The notes: generated from the letters alone by a model not told the origin. DNA of 64,000 nucleotides from Sphingomonas sp. BAUL-RG-20F-R05-02 (GCF_022662305.1 NZ_JAKNQH010000007.1:62001-126000); one strand, 5' to 3'; numbered from the stretch's first letter, positions 1 through 9,129 are shown. A program made the numbers and translations.

Positions 1-668
1 ACCAGCAGTTCCGGGCCGAGCGAGGCCTGCCGCAGCTTGGAATGTGCCAGCCACAGGTAATTGTGCCGTTCGGTCACATGATCGCTGAATTCGTTGGCGA
101 GGCAGATGCCGAGCCGGAACGGCGTACCGTCCGGGCCGATCAGGTAGATGCCGGCAAGCTCGGGCTCCTCTCCACCATCCTTGGCGAACGCGGGCATTTC
201 CAGCGGCGCGCCGGGCGCGACGAGTTGCGAACCGTCGCCCTTGTAGAACCATTCGGGCTGCTGGCCTTCCGCGCCGCCGGCGGGCTTGCCGCCGGCAACA
301 CCCTCCTGGAACATGCGCATCGAATCGGTAAGCGTCTCGGCAGCGGCGGCGGCCTTGTGCATCTTGTCGCGTCCCTCGGCCGAACCGAGGTGGGTAAGCC
401 CGGTGCCGGCCAGGATCATGTGTGCGCTGTCGTCATGGTCGATCGGGGCGATGATCTCGCCGGCCGCGAAGGCTGCGGCGAGGTCGACGGTATCGCCGGT
501 GCCCAGCGCCGCCACCGCGTCCGCCAATCCGGTGCCGCTCTCGATCGCCTTCAGCGCCAGTGCGCGGATCGACGCCACCCCGTTGACGAATGCTGCGCGG
601 TCGCCATCGGCGGCGATCACCGCTCGCGTGCCGGATGCTGTACGGTGCTGCAACAGGCGAAGCGCCAT
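1..668 (-). CDS. AraD1/GguC-family protein (FAA hydrolase-like), 3' part outside window
   Basis: Reading the minus strand from the ATG at 668 gives 222 uninterrupted codons running off the window start. The protein begins MALRLLQHRTASGTRAV and later contains EWFYKGDGSQLVAPG and GIYLIGPDGTPFRLG, followed by a NEFSDHVTE segment. These are features of the AraD1/GguC group of the fumarylacetoacetate-hydrolase superfamily, proteins of roughly 330 residues linked to pentose or other sugar-acid breakdown. About one third is missing here, including part of the metal-binding core. It is divergent from a GntR/FCD regulator at 890, which fits control of a sugar-acid pathway. The exact substrate cannot be read from sequence. 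Confidence 0.8.
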   Translation of the reverse strand, partial: MALRLLQHRTASGTRAVIAADGDRAAFVNGVASIRALALKAIESGTGLADAVAALGTGDTVDLAAAFAAGEIIAPIDHDDSAHMILAGTGLTHLGSAEGRDKMHKAAAAAETLTDSMRMFQEGVAGGKPAGGAEGQQPEWFYKGDGSQLVAPGAPLEMPAFAKDGGEEPELAGIYLIGPDGTPFRLGICLANEFSDHVTERHNYLWLAHSKLRQASLGPELL

Positions 669-889
669 GCGATCAATCCTCTCTTCGGTGCGCGCACCGG
701 GCGCGTTCTGCCGTCAAAGTACCTCGGCGCACCCAAAACCCGACCAAACTTCCCGCCTGGTTGGCGCGGTCAGCCCGACCGCTCGTGTCCGCCGTTCGAT
801 TACTCCTACTTATTTTTGCCAGCCGGGCAATGCAATCTTTCGTTTTGAAACGGCGAAACGGCTGGTACGGCTGGCAACGGGAGATAAGG

Positions 890-1645
890 ATGACCGAACA
901 GGACCAAGGCGTGGAAGGCGCGGTCGTAGAACGCACGCCGCGCGGCACCGGGCGCCGGCTGAACGGCGCGATCGCGCACAAGATCGGCATAGCGATCGTC
1001 TCGGGCGCCTATGCGCCGGGCGATATCCTGTCGAGCGAGGTCGATTTCTCCGAAGCGCTCGACGTGTCGCGCGGCGCGTACCGCGAGGCGATCCGTGCGC
1101 TTGCGGCCAAGGGGCTGGTCGAAAGCCGGCCGAAGGCGGGCACCCGCGTACTGCCGCGCGCGCGCTGGAACCTGCTCGATCCCGACGTTCTGACCTGGGC
1201 CTTCGCGGGCGAGCCGGATGCGCAGTTCGTTCGCAACCTGTTCGAACTGCGCGCGGTGGTGGAACCGGCGGCGGCAGGGTTCGCGGCGGAGCGACGCGAT
1301 CGCGACGATCTGCGAATTCTTAAGGACGCGCTCGGCCGAATGCGTCGCCATTCGCTCGCCACCGCGGCGGGCCGCGCCGCCGATCGCGATTTCCACGATG
1401 CAATCCTGCGCGCCACCCGCAACGACGCGATGATGGTGCTCGCCGCCAGCATCGGCACGGCGGTAAGCTGGACGACACAGTATAAACAGCGCGCGCGCGA
1501 GCTGCCGCGCAACCCGATCCCCGATCACGCTCGCGTCTACGACGCCATCGCAGCCGGCGACCCGGCCGCCGCAAATGCCGCCATGCGCATCCTCGTTGAT
1601 CTCGCGCTGGAGGATACCGCGAGCGCTATGCAGAACGTCGCTTAG
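890..1645 (+). CDS. GntR-family transcriptional regulator with FCD ligand domain
   Basis: A 251-residue regulator. An N-terminal winged helix-turn-helix (about residues 22-90) contains the typical GntR segment GDILSSEVDFSEALDVSRG followed by REAIRALAAKGLVES. The C-terminal half (about 105-240) is an all-helical FCD domain with the metal/ligand-binding pattern FELRAVVEPAAA, then DRDFHDAIL and a final DHARVYDAI. The ATG at 890 is chosen over in-frame upstream starts because GGAGATAAGG lies directly before it and upstream residues look non-coding. FCD regulators usually repress sugar-acid or organic-acid operons. The divergent FAA-hydrolase-like gene and the following aldose epimerase are likely targets. 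A short dyad (CGTTT-TG-AAACG, 841-852) lies 37 bp upstream and could be an operator. Confidence 0.9.
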   Translation: MTEQDQGVEGAVVERTPRGTGRRLNGAIAHKIGIAIVSGAYAPGDILSSEVDFSEALDVSRGAYREAIRALAAKGLVESRPKAGTRVLPRARWNLLDPDVLTWAFAGEPDAQFVRNLFELRAVVEPAAAGFAAERRDRDDLRILKDALGRMRRHSLATAAGRAADRDFHDAILRATRNDAMMVLAASIGTAVSWTTQYKQRARELPRNPIPDHARVYDAIAAGDPAAANAAMRILVDLALEDTASAMQNVA

Positions 1646-1753
1646 CCAGGCGTTTCGATGGGCATCAGGGCCTTGCTCTGCCAATTCTTGTCTGACTATA
1701 CATTCCATGCACAAGGCGCCGCATCGCTGGCGCTCCAGGAAGGGACTCAGAGG

Positions 1754-2902
1754 ATGCTGAATATCTGGCGCGCCGGCGTGGCGGCTCTTGCCGTGGCGAC
1801 CGCCTTCACCCCCTACGCGGCCAACGCCGCCGAAGCCAAGCGGGAGGCGGCAGGCACGCTTGCTGACGGTTCCGCGGTGGAGGCGGTGACGCTCTCCAAC
1901 GGTCACGGCGTATCGGCGCGCATCCTCAACTACGGGGCGACGCTTCAGTCGCTGATCGCGCCGGATCGCGACGGTAAGCTCGCCGACATCGCACTCGGCT
2001 ATGACGATGCGGCCACGTATCAGAGCCACCCCAATTATTTCGGCGCGACGATCGGGCGTTATGCCAACCGCATCGCCGGCGGCAAGTTCACGCTCGACGG
2101 CAAGACGTACCAGCTGCCGCTCAACGACAAGGTCAATTCGCTGCACGGCGGCGGCAAGGGGTTCGACAAGCAGGTCTGGAAGATCGTGTCGGTCAAATCG
2201 GGGCCGACTGCTTCGGTGGTGCTCGCCTATTCGAGCCCGGATGGCGACGCCGGCTATCCCGGCGCCCTCGATGCGACCGTCACCTACGCACTCGACGAGA
2301 GTGCCGCGCTGAAGGTCAGCTACGACGCGAAGACCACCAAGCCGACCGTCGTCAACATGACCAATCACAGCTTCTTCAATCTCGCCGGCGAGGGCGCACC
2401 GGCGGGTGCGACCTTCCACACGCTTATGATCCCTGCCAAGGCGTACACCCCGGTCGACGCGCACCTGATCCCGACCGGCGAGCGTCGCCCGGTCGAGGGC
2501 ACCGTGTTCGACTTCCGCGCACCCCGCGTCATTGCCGAGGGCATCCGCGATGGGCGCGACGCACAGATCCGCTTTGGGCAAGGCTACGATCATAATTTCG
2601 CGCTCGACAAGGGCCTGACCAAGACGCCGGAACTCGCCGCACGGCTGGAAGACCCGGCGTCAGGCCGCGTTCTCGAAGTGCTGAGCACCGAGCCGGGCGT
2701 GCAGTTCTACACCGGCAACTTCCTCGATGGCACGTTCGTCGGCAAGCATGGCCACGTCTATCGAATGGGCGATTCGGTCTCGCTCGAGCCGCAGAAGTTC
2801 CCGGACTCACCCAACCATCCCGATTTCGTGTCGGCACGTGTCGATCCCGGCAAGCCATACCACAGCGAGATGATCTTCAAACTGTCCGTCGCACCACGCT
2901 AA
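1754..2902 (+). CDS. Exported aldose 1-epimerase (galactose mutarotase)
   Basis: A 382-residue GalM-family enzyme interconverting alpha and beta anomers of aldoses. An N-terminal signal peptide (MLNIWRAGVAALAVATAFT, cleavage probably after YAANA) sends it to the periplasm. Family motifs are present: NYGATLQSL, TIGRYANRI, the catalytic-His segment NMTNHSFFNLAGEG, GYDHNFAL, and SLEPQKFPDSPNHPDF with the catalytic glutamate. The start at 1754 is preferred because it gives a clean signal peptide and is preceded by GGAAGGGACTCAGAGG. An in-frame start at 1658 would bury the signal. It follows the GntR regulator by about 110 bp and may belong to the same sugar-use locus. Periplasmic mutarotases are common in sphingomonads that import sugars through TonB receptors. 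Confidence 0.92.
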   Translation: MLNIWRAGVAALAVATAFTPYAANAAEAKREAAGTLADGSAVEAVTLSNGHGVSARILNYGATLQSLIAPDRDGKLADIALGYDDAATYQSHPNYFGATIGRYANRIAGGKFTLDGKTYQLPLNDKVNSLHGGGKGFDKQVWKIVSVKSGPTASVVLAYSSPDGDAGYPGALDATVTYALDESAALKVSYDAKTTKPTVVNMTNHSFFNLAGEGAPAGATFHTLMIPAKAYTPVDAHLIPTGERRPVEGTVFDFRAPRVIAEGIRDGRDAQIRFGQGYDHNFALDKGLTKTPELAARLEDPASGRVLEVLSTEPGVQFYTGNFLDGTFVGKHGHVYRMGDSVSLEPQKFPDSPNHPDFVSARVDPGKPYHSEMIFKLSVAPR

Positions 2903-2915
2903 AGGCAGCAGCTTC

Positions 2916-2929
2916 GTTCCACGTGAAAC
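2916..2929. promoter_or_regulatory. parS-type site GTTCCACGTGAAAC
   Basis: A 14-bp near-palindrome matching the bacterial parS core (TTYCACGTGRAA) with flanking G and C. It lies between the aldose epimerase and the S9 peptidase, about 33 kb to the left of the proposed origin and 41 kb from parAB. It matches the three other copies in this window at every invariant position. Bound by ParB in the chromosome segregation system. Confidence 0.8.
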
Positions 2930-3037
2930 CGTCCCGTTTGCGCACTGGGGCAGACGGGCCGGTTGCGTTTTGGCGACCGCTTTACGACGGTGCGTGACGA
3001 AGCTACGCCTTTCCCCGGGGACGTTTTGGGGAGCGGG

Positions 3038-5023
3038 ATGAAACACATAGCATGGGCGGCGTTGGCCGTAGCGTCGCTGGCATCGCAGGCTGGGGCGGCG
3101 AGCGACGCCGCTACGCATTTCGGCGCGCGCGAGGATGTTCGTCAGATCAGCATTTCACCTGACGGCAAACGGATCGCGTATATTGCTCCAACCGGTGCGC
3201 GCGGTGACGCCATCATCATCGCCACCGTCGCGACCGGCGAGCTGACTGCGATCTCATCCTCATCAGGCAATCCCGATCGGCTGCAATCCTGCCATTGGAC
3301 CACCGATACCCGGCTGGTCTGCAGTATCTACATGGTGGCGACCGACGCGCAGCAGCGCGTGCTACCGTTCTCGCGTATTTTCGCGCTCGATGCCGACGGC
3401 AAGCGTGTCGTCATGCTGAGCGCGCGCACCAACGATCGATCGCTGAACTACGCGCTTGGCGGTGGCGAGGTGATCGACTGGCAGGCCGACCGAGCCGACG
3501 GCAGCGTGCTGATGACACACACCTACGTGCCCGAATCGACCACGGGCAGCCTCGTCGCCAGCACACAGGAGGGGCTGGGCGTCGACCGTATCGACACGGT
3601 CACGCTCAAACGCACGATGGTCGAGCCCCCTCGCAAGGGCGCCGAGGCGTATATCAGCGACGGCCACGGCATCGTGCGGATCATGAAGCTGCGCGGCGAG
3701 AATACCGCCGGTTACATGAAGAATTCCGTCAGCGTATTCTACCGCACGCCGAACAGCCGCCAGTGGAAACCGCTTGGCGTCGTCAAGCAGACCGACACGA
3801 CCAGCATCGGGTTCGATCCGGTCGCGGTCGATCCTGACAAGAATGTCGCCTATGGGTTTGATGCAGTCGACGGCCGTACCGCGCTCTATGCGGTCGCGCT
3901 CGACGGATCGTTGAAGCGGGAGCTGGTTCTCGCCCGGCCAGATGTAGATATCGATGCCGCCATATCGGTCGGGCGACAGGATCGTCTGGTCGGCGTCAGC
4001 TTTGCCACCGACAAGCGCCAGACGGTGTATTTCGATCCGGACCTCGCCAAGCTGTCGACCGCGCTTTCGAAGGCGCTGCCGGGCCTGCCGCTCGTCAACA
4101 TTGTCGATGCCACCGCCGACGAAAGCAAGCTGGTGATCTTTGCCGGCAGCGATGTCGATCCCGGCCGCTATTACCTCTACGATAAAGCAACCCGTAAGCT
4201 GGCGGAACTCCTGCCGGTACGCCAGGCACTCGCCAAGACCACGCTGGCGACGGTCAAAGCGGTCAGCGTCACCGTCGCCGATGGCACGACGATCCCCGCC
4301 TATCTGACGCTGCCGCCGGGAAGTTCCGGCAAGAGTCTGCCTTCGATCGTCATGCCGCACGGTGGGCCGGACGCGCGTGACGAATGGGGGTTCGACTGGC
4401 TGGCGCAATTTTTCGCGAACCGCGGTTATGCCGTCCTCCAGCCCAACTTTCGGGGCTCGACCGGGTACGGGATCGCCTTCTTCGAAAAGAACGGCTTTCA
4501 ATCCTGGCCGATCGCGATTGGCGACGTCAACGACAGCGGGCGCTGGCTGGTCAAGCAGGGCATCGCGGATCCAGCTAAACTGGCGATCGTCGGCTGGTCA
4601 TACGGTGGCTATGCGGCACTGCAATCCGCAGTGGTCGATCCGCAGTTGTTCAAGGCGATCGTCGCAGTGGCGCCGGTCACCGATCTCGAAAGCCGCCGAC
4701 AGGAATGGCGCGACTTCACCAACTTTCCCCTCATCGACGCGCAGATCGGTCATGGCCCGAATGTCGCCGCGGGATCGCCGGCGCAGCATGCCGATCGTTT
4801 TGTCGCGCCGGTGCTGCTGTTCCACGGCGATCTCGACCGTAACGTCTCAGTCGCCGAATCCCGGTTGATGGCGGCGCGGCTAAAGAGCGCGCATAAGCTG
4901 GTGACGTACTCCGAAATCCCGACGCTCGACCATCAACTCGAGGATAATACGGTTCGCGCGACGATGCTGGATACGATGGACGGGTTTCTGCGCAAGTCGC
5001 TGGGGTTGCCGGCGACGCCGTGA
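3038..5023 (+). CDS. Exported S9-family serine peptidase (prolyl oligopeptidase/acylaminoacyl peptidase type)
   Basis: A 661-residue secreted peptidase. Residues 1-21 form a signal peptide (MKHIAWAALAVASLASQAGA). Residues about 30-390 form a beta-propeller with WD-like DGKRIAYIAPTGARGD repeats. The C-terminal alpha/beta-hydrolase domain carries the catalytic triad: Ser521 in VGWSYGGYAA, Asp600 in HGDLDRNV and His632 in LDHQLED. The oxyanion-hole segment is MPHGGPDARDEWGFD. The start at 3038 follows GGGGAGCGGG and yields the signal peptide; an in-frame upstream start at 2963 adds 25 unlikely residues. Sphingomonads carry many such exported dipeptidyl/acyl peptidases. The substrate is unknown. 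A strong terminator follows. Confidence 0.9.
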   Translation: MKHIAWAALAVASLASQAGAASDAATHFGAREDVRQISISPDGKRIAYIAPTGARGDAIIIATVATGELTAISSSSGNPDRLQSCHWTTDTRLVCSIYMVATDAQQRVLPFSRIFALDADGKRVVMLSARTNDRSLNYALGGGEVIDWQADRADGSVLMTHTYVPESTTGSLVASTQEGLGVDRIDTVTLKRTMVEPPRKGAEAYISDGHGIVRIMKLRGENTAGYMKNSVSVFYRTPNSRQWKPLGVVKQTDTTSIGFDPVAVDPDKNVAYGFDAVDGRTALYAVALDGSLKRELVLARPDVDIDAAISVGRQDRLVGVSFATDKRQTVYFDPDLAKLSTALSKALPGLPLVNIVDATADESKLVIFAGSDVDPGRYYLYDKATRKLAELLPVRQALAKTTLATVKAVSVTVADGTTIPAYLTLPPGSSGKSLPSIVMPHGGPDARDEWGFDWLAQFFANRGYAVLQPNFRGSTGYGIAFFEKNGFQSWPIAIGDVNDSGRWLVKQGIADPAKLAIVGWSYGGYAALQSAVVDPQLFKAIVAVAPVTDLESRRQEWRDFTNFPLIDAQIGHGPNVAAGSPAQHADRFVAPVLLFHGDLDRNVSVAESRLMAARLKSAHKLVTYSEIPTLDHQLEDNTVRATMLDTMDGFLRKSLGLPATP

Positions 5024-5046
5024 GGGTGGGTTTAAGGCTGAGATAT

Positions 5047-5080
5047 AAAAAAGGGCGGCCGTTGCGGGCCGCCCTTTTTT
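5047..5080. terminator. Bidirectional rho-independent terminator
   Basis: A 14-bp perfect stem (AAAAAAGGGCGGCC, 5047-5060; complement 5067-5080) around a 6-nt loop, with A and T tracts on the two sides. It sits 24 bp after the S9 peptidase stop and serves both that gene and rpsD on the other strand. Confidence 0.93.
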
Positions 5081-5100
5081 GTTTTCTCGGGGTGGGCGAG

Positions 5101-5184
5101 GCGGGCGAAGCCCGCGTCGTCGGTCAGCGCCATGGCACCGCCGGCCACTCGCGCTGAGGAACCTCGATTTAGCTTCGCTAAATC
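5101..5184 (-). terminator. Two short hairpins downstream of rpsD
   Basis: Two perfect short dyads lie between the rpsD stop (5189) and the shared terminator: GATTTAGC-TTC-GCTAAATC (5166-5184) and GCGGGC-GAA-GCCCGC (5101-5115). Neither has a T tract. They may protect the rpsD mRNA 3' end or assist termination. Confidence 0.45.
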
Positions 5185-5188
5185 TCGA

Positions 5189-5803
5189 TCAGCGCGAGTA
5201 GAACTCGACCACGAGGTTCGGTTCCATCTTCACCGGGTACGGCACTTCGTCGAGCGTCGGCACGCGCGTGAAGGTTACCTTGGCGGCACCGTCCGGAGCG
5301 ACGTAATCGGGGATCTCACGCTCGGACAGCGCCTGCGCTTCCATCACCAGCGCCATTTCCTGCGCCTTCGAACCCAGCGTGATCTCTTCACCAGCGAACA
5401 CGCGACGCGAGGCGATGTTGCACTTCACGCCGTTGACGCGGACGTGGCCGTGCGAAACGAGCTGACGCGCGGCGAACACGGTTGGCGCGAACTTGGCGCG
5501 GTACACGATCATGTCGAGACGCATCTCGAGCAGGCCGATCAGGTTCTGGCTGGTATCGCCCTTCATGCGTGCCGCCTCATGGTAGCATGCGCGGAACTGC
5601 TTCTCGGTGACGTCGCCGTAATAGCCCTTCAGCTTCTGCTTGGCGCGCAGCTGCAGACCGAAGTCCGAAACCTTGCCCTTGCGGCGCTGGCCGTGCTGGC
5701 CGGGGCCGTACTCACGCTTGTTCACCGGGGACTTGGGACGGCCCCAGATGTTCTCGCCCATACGGCGATCGAGTTTATGCTTGGCGCTGGAACGCTTCGA
5801 CAT
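5189..5803 (-). CDS. rpsD: 30S ribosomal protein S4
   Basis: A 204-residue S4, the usual length. It begins [20 protein letters not shown] and continues with [15 protein letters not shown], the rRNA-binding N-terminal domain. The S4 RNA-binding domain (about residues 94-155) contains [20 protein letters not shown] and HGHVRVNG. S4 initiates assembly of the 30S body by binding 16S rRNA and can autoregulate its own mRNA. The gene stands alone, as is common in Alphaproteobacteria, and is not in the alpha operon with rpsM/rpsK/rpoA. About 280 bp separate it from divergent topA. Confidence 0.98.
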   Translation of the reverse strand: MSKRSSAKHKLDRRMGENIWGRPKSPVNKREYGPGQHGQRRKGKVSDFGLQLRAKQKLKGYYGDVTEKQFRACYHEAARMKGDTSQNLIGLLEMRLDMIVYRAKFAPTVFAARQLVSHGHVRVNGVKCNIASRRVFAGEEITLGSKAQEMALVMEAQALSEREIPDYVAPDGAAKVTFTRVPTLDEVPYPVKMEPNLVVEFYSR

Positions 5804-6084
5804 GATATTTCCTTAGACACTTGCCAACAACAAGACCGGCGCGTTCTGAAAGACCGTGCCGATCGATACCCGGTCATCGCGCCGGCAAGACATGCCGGGG
5901 CCACCGCTTCACCGGGGTGCGGGACCAAATGCGAAGGCGGGCGGTTAGCGGCGGCCCGCCCAAGAGTCAAGGCGATCATCCGCCGAGACGAACCTTGCGC
6001 ATGCGGCTATGCGCACCCCACTTGACGCCACCCGGCCTAGCCTTTCACCCTCGTGCGTACACGTAAGGATGTGACCGAACCGCC

Positions 6085-8673
6085 ATGCAGCTAGTTATCG
6101 TCGAATCGCCGGCCAAGGCGAAAACCATCGAGAAGTATCTCGGCTCCGACTACCGCGTGCTGGCGAGCTACGGCCACGTTCGCGATCTGCCGCCCAAGGA
6201 CGGCTCGGTGAACCCCGACGAGGGGTTCGCGATGGAATGGGAAAACTACGCGGACAAGACCAAGCAGCTCAAGGCGATCACCGATCTCGCCAAGACTGCC
6301 GACCGCCTGATCCTCGCCACCGATCCGGATCGCGAGGGCGAGGCGATTTCGTGGCACGTGCAGGAGGTGCTGAAGAACCGCAAGGCGCTGCCCAAGGATG
6401 TGCAGCGCGTGACGTTCAACGCCATCACCAAGGCCACCGTGACGGAGGCGATGAAGCATCCGCGCGAACTCGATACCGATCTGATCGACGCGTATCGCGC
6501 GCGCCGCGCGCTCGACTATCTGGTCGGCTTCACCCTGTCGCCGGTGCTGTGGCGCAAGCTCCCCGGGGCCAAGTCGGCGGGCCGCGTGCAGTCGGTCGCG
6601 CTGCGGCTGATCGTCGAGCGCGAGCGTGAGATCGAGGCGTTCCGCGCGCAGGAATACTGGTCGGTTGCCGCACAGATGGAGCAGGACGGCACGCCCTTCA
6701 CCGCGCGCCTGACGCGCTGGAACGGCGACAAGATCGACCGCCTCTCGATCGGCGACGAAGCCACCGCGATGCGCGCCAAGGCCGATGTCGAGGCGGGGCA
6801 TTTCACCGTCCAGTCGGTGGAGACCAAGCCCGCCACCCGCAACCCGCCGCCGCCGTTCACCACCTCGACGCTCCAGCAGGAGGCATCGCGCAAGCTTGGC
6901 TTCTCGGCGGATCACACGATGCGGATCGCACAGTCGCTCTACGAGGACGGCGCGATCACCTATATGCGGACCGACGGCGTACAGATGGACGGCAGTGCGA
7001 TCTCCGCCGCGCGCCTCGCCATCGCCAACCGCTATGACGCCGGTTACGTGCCGGACAAGCCGCGCCACTACACCTCCAAGGCGAAGAACGCGCAGGAAGC
7101 GCACGAGGCGATCCGCCCGACCGATTTCGGCAAGGATCGCGCCGGCTCGGGCGATCATGGCCGGCTGTACGATCTGATCTGGAAGCGCGCGCTCGCCAGC
7201 CAGATGGCGTCCGCGCGAATGGAGCGCACGATCGTCGAACTGGCTGAGGGCACCGGCCGCACCGCTTTGCGCGCCACCGGCCAGGTCGTGCTGTTCCCCG
7301 GCTACCTCACGCTCTACGAGGAAGGCACCGACGACAGCGCCGACGAGGACGCCCGCCGCCTGCCCCGCCTGCGCGATGGCGATGCGCCAGCCAAGAAGGC
7401 GGTCGACGCCGAGCAGCACTTCACCCAGCCGCCACCGCGCTTTTCCGAAGCCAGCCTCGTCAAGCGGCTCGAGGAACTCGGCATCGGCCGGCCGTCCACC
7501 TATGCGTCGATCATCAAGACGCTCAAGGATCGCAGCTACGTCCGCACCGAGAAGAACCGCTTCTTTGCCGAAGAAAGCGGGCGGCTGGTGACGGCGTTCC
7601 TCGAACGCTTCTTCGAACGCTATGTCGGTTATGATTTCACCGCCGGACTCGAGGACGAACTCGACGAGGTGTCGGGTGGTCGCGCCGAGTGGCAGGCGGT
7701 GCTGGAGGCTTTCTGGAAGGACTTCAAGCCGCGCACCAGCGAGGTGATGGAGCAGAAGCCGTCGGAAGTGACCGCGGAACTCGACAAGTTCCTCGCGCCC
7801 TATCTGTTCCCGGAGCGCGCCGATGGGGCCGACCCGCGGCTGTGCCCGAATTGCGGGGTCGGCCAGTTGGCGTTGCGTGGCGGCAAATTCGGTGCGTTCG
7901 TGGCGTGTTCGAACTATCCGGAATGCAAATACACCCGCCGCTTCGGCCAGGGTGGTGCAGCCGAAGACGGTGCCGCACTCGAGAACGAGATTCTTGGCAA
8001 CGATCCCGACACCGGCCTGCCGATCGAGCGCAAGTCCGGACGGTTCGGCCCGTACGTCCAGCTTGGCGACGGCAAGGAGGCGAAGCGCGCCTCGATCCCT
8101 AAGGACATACCCGAACTCGATCTCGAATGGGCGATCAAGCTGCTGTCGCTGCCGCGCACGATCGGCACGCATCCGGAGACGGCAGAGCCGATCCTCGCCT
8201 CGATCGGGCGCTATGGACCGTATCTGCAACATGCCGGCAAGTACGCGCGGTTGACCTCGACCGAGGAGGTGTTCGAGACCGGCATGAACGCGGCGGTGGT
8301 GAAACTCGCCGAAGCGGCGGCGGGTGGCGGTCGTCCGCAGCGCGGCGCTGCGCGCGAACCGCTCAAGGTGCTCGGCAAGCATCCCCGTACCGAGGCGGAG
8401 ATCAAGCTGATGGAGGGCCGCTACGGCGCCTATGTCACCGATGGCGAGACCAACGCGACCTTGCCGAAATCGATCGAGAAGGATGCGCTGACGCTTGAAG
8501 AAGCGGCGCAACTGATCGATGCGCGCGCGGCGGCGGCACCGGCCAAGCCGAAGAAGAAGGCACCAGCCAAGAAGGCCGCGCCGAAGAAGGCGGCGGCGAA
8601 GGCTCCGGCCAAAGCGGCAGCCAAGAAGGCGCCTGCCAAGAAAGTCGCACCAAAGGCCGCAAAGGAGGCTTGA
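6085..8673 (+). CDS. topA: DNA topoisomerase I
   Basis: An 862-residue type IA topoisomerase that relaxes negative supercoils. The Toprim domain opens the protein (LVIVESPAKAKTIEKYLG) and contains the acidic DPDREGE motif. The nucleophile Tyr293 lies in AITYMRTDG. One clear zinc-ribbon (CPNCG...CSNYPECKY, about 590-615) is followed by two cysteine-free repeats of the same fold, each ending in an RYGPY or RYGAY pattern. The last 45 residues are a Lys/Ala/Pro tail of KKAPAKKAA-type repeats, resembling histone H1 tails and probably strengthening DNA binding. The ATG at 6085 is preceded by AAGGATG. Monocistronic here. Confidence 0.97.
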   Translation: MQLVIVESPAKAKTIEKYLGSDYRVLASYGHVRDLPPKDGSVNPDEGFAMEWENYADKTKQLKAITDLAKTADRLILATDPDREGEAISWHVQEVLKNRKALPKDVQRVTFNAITKATVTEAMKHPRELDTDLIDAYRARRALDYLVGFTLSPVLWRKLPGAKSAGRVQSVALRLIVEREREIEAFRAQEYWSVAAQMEQDGTPFTARLTRWNGDKIDRLSIGDEATAMRAKADVEAGHFTVQSVETKPATRNPPPPFTTSTLQQEASRKLGFSADHTMRIAQSLYEDGAITYMRTDGVQMDGSAISAARLAIANRYDAGYVPDKPRHYTSKAKNAQEAHEAIRPTDFGKDRAGSGDHGRLYDLIWKRALASQMASARMERTIVELAEGTGRTALRATGQVVLFPGYLTLYEEGTDDSADEDARRLPRLRDGDAPAKKAVDAEQHFTQPPPRFSEASLVKRLEELGIGRPSTYASIIKTLKDRSYVRTEKNRFFAEESGRLVTAFLERFFERYVGYDFTAGLEDELDEVSGGRAEWQAVLEAFWKDFKPRTSEVMEQKPSEVTAELDKFLAPYLFPERADGADPRLCPNCGVGQLALRGGKFGAFVACSNYPECKYTRRFGQGGAAEDGAALENEILGNDPDTGLPIERKSGRFGPYVQLGDGKEAKRASIPKDIPELDLEWAIKLLSLPRTIGTHPETAEPILASIGRYGPYLQHAGKYARLTSTEEVFETGMNAAVVKLAEAAAGGGRPQRGAAREPLKVLGKHPRTEAEIKLMEGRYGAYVTDGETNATLPKSIEKDALTLEEAAQLIDARAAAAPAKPKKKAPAKKAAPKKAAAKAPAKAAAKKAPAKKVAPKAAKEA

Positions 8674-8691
8674 TCGCCTGACCCGCTAAAC

Positions 8692-8747
8692 CCGTTCGTC
8701 CCGAGCGAAGTCGATGCATATGCCAAGGCTACGCTCGGCACGAACGG
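8692..8747. repeat. REP-like inverted repeat downstream of topA
   Basis: Imperfect 16-bp arms CCGTTCGTCCCGAGCG (8692-8707) and CGCTCGGCACGAACGG (8732-8747) with one mismatch, around a 24-nt spacer. The left arm plus GAAGTCGA resembles the short palindromic repeats scattered between genes in sphingomonads. It lies between convergent topA and the Sel1-repeat gene and may also act as a transcription end. Confidence 0.6.
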
Positions 8748-8761
8748 ACGGTGGTGCGCTT

Positions 8762-9067
8762 TCAGGCGGCGTAGCGCGGGCGTGCGCTGCTCATCGCCAA
8801 CCAGGCGCGCGCAGCCTTCTGTGCGACCGAGATTTCGCGTGGCGACATGTCCTCGGCGATCTCGCTACGGCAGGCCATCGCCTCTTCGCTGCCGGCGACG
8901 GCGGCGAGGTTGAACCATTTGTGCGCCTCGACCAGATCGATGCCGACGCCGGATGCGCCGCTCGAATACACCATGCCGAGATCGTACAACGCACCCGCAT
9001 CGCCGCGTGCCGCATCGGCGATGCGACTGTCGATGAGAAACTGCGCGCTTTTCAGGCTGCTGCCCAT
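8762..9067 (-). CDS. Small Sel1-repeat protein
   Basis: A 101-residue soluble protein. Its centre (about residues 24-62, GALYDLGMVYSSGASGVGID then EAHKWFNLAA) is a canonical Sel1-like tetratricopeptide repeat, with the start of a second repeat after it (GSEEAMACRSEIAEDMS). There is no signal peptide or membrane segment. Sel1 proteins usually serve as protein-protein scaffolds; no partner can be read here. The gene converges on topA and is preceded by an unusual 11-bp inverted repeat around its probable promoter (9084-9129), suggesting tight regulation. Confidence 0.82.
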   Translation of the reverse strand: MGSSLKSAQFLIDSRIADAARGDAGALYDLGMVYSSGASGVGIDLVEAHKWFNLAAVAGSEEAMACRSEIAEDMSPREISVAQKAARAWLAMSSARPRYAA

Positions 9068-9083
9068 GTCCGTGAACCCCCGT

Positions 9084-9129
9084 TTTAACGATCAACTCTG
9101 TGACGTCAGTGTCGCGCATGATCGTTAAA
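9084..9129. promoter_or_regulatory. Large dyad upstream of the Sel1 gene
   Basis: Perfect 11-bp arms TTTAACGATCA (9084-9094) and TGATCGTTAAA (9119-9129) flank a 24-bp spacer, which contains the 8-bp palindrome TGACGTCA at 9101-9108. Further TTAA half-sites follow at 9137 and 9147. The dyad begins 17 bp upstream of the ATG at 9067. It looks like a regulator-binding region. Confidence 0.6.

Noticed and set aside
6354..6361. Other CACGTG hexamers (for example in topA, 16,069 and 59,729)
   Set aside because: They lack the flanking TTY and RAA bases of parS.
6091..8511. An 806-codon open frame antisense to topA
   Set aside because: Purely a high-GC antisense frame; topA on the plus strand is certain.
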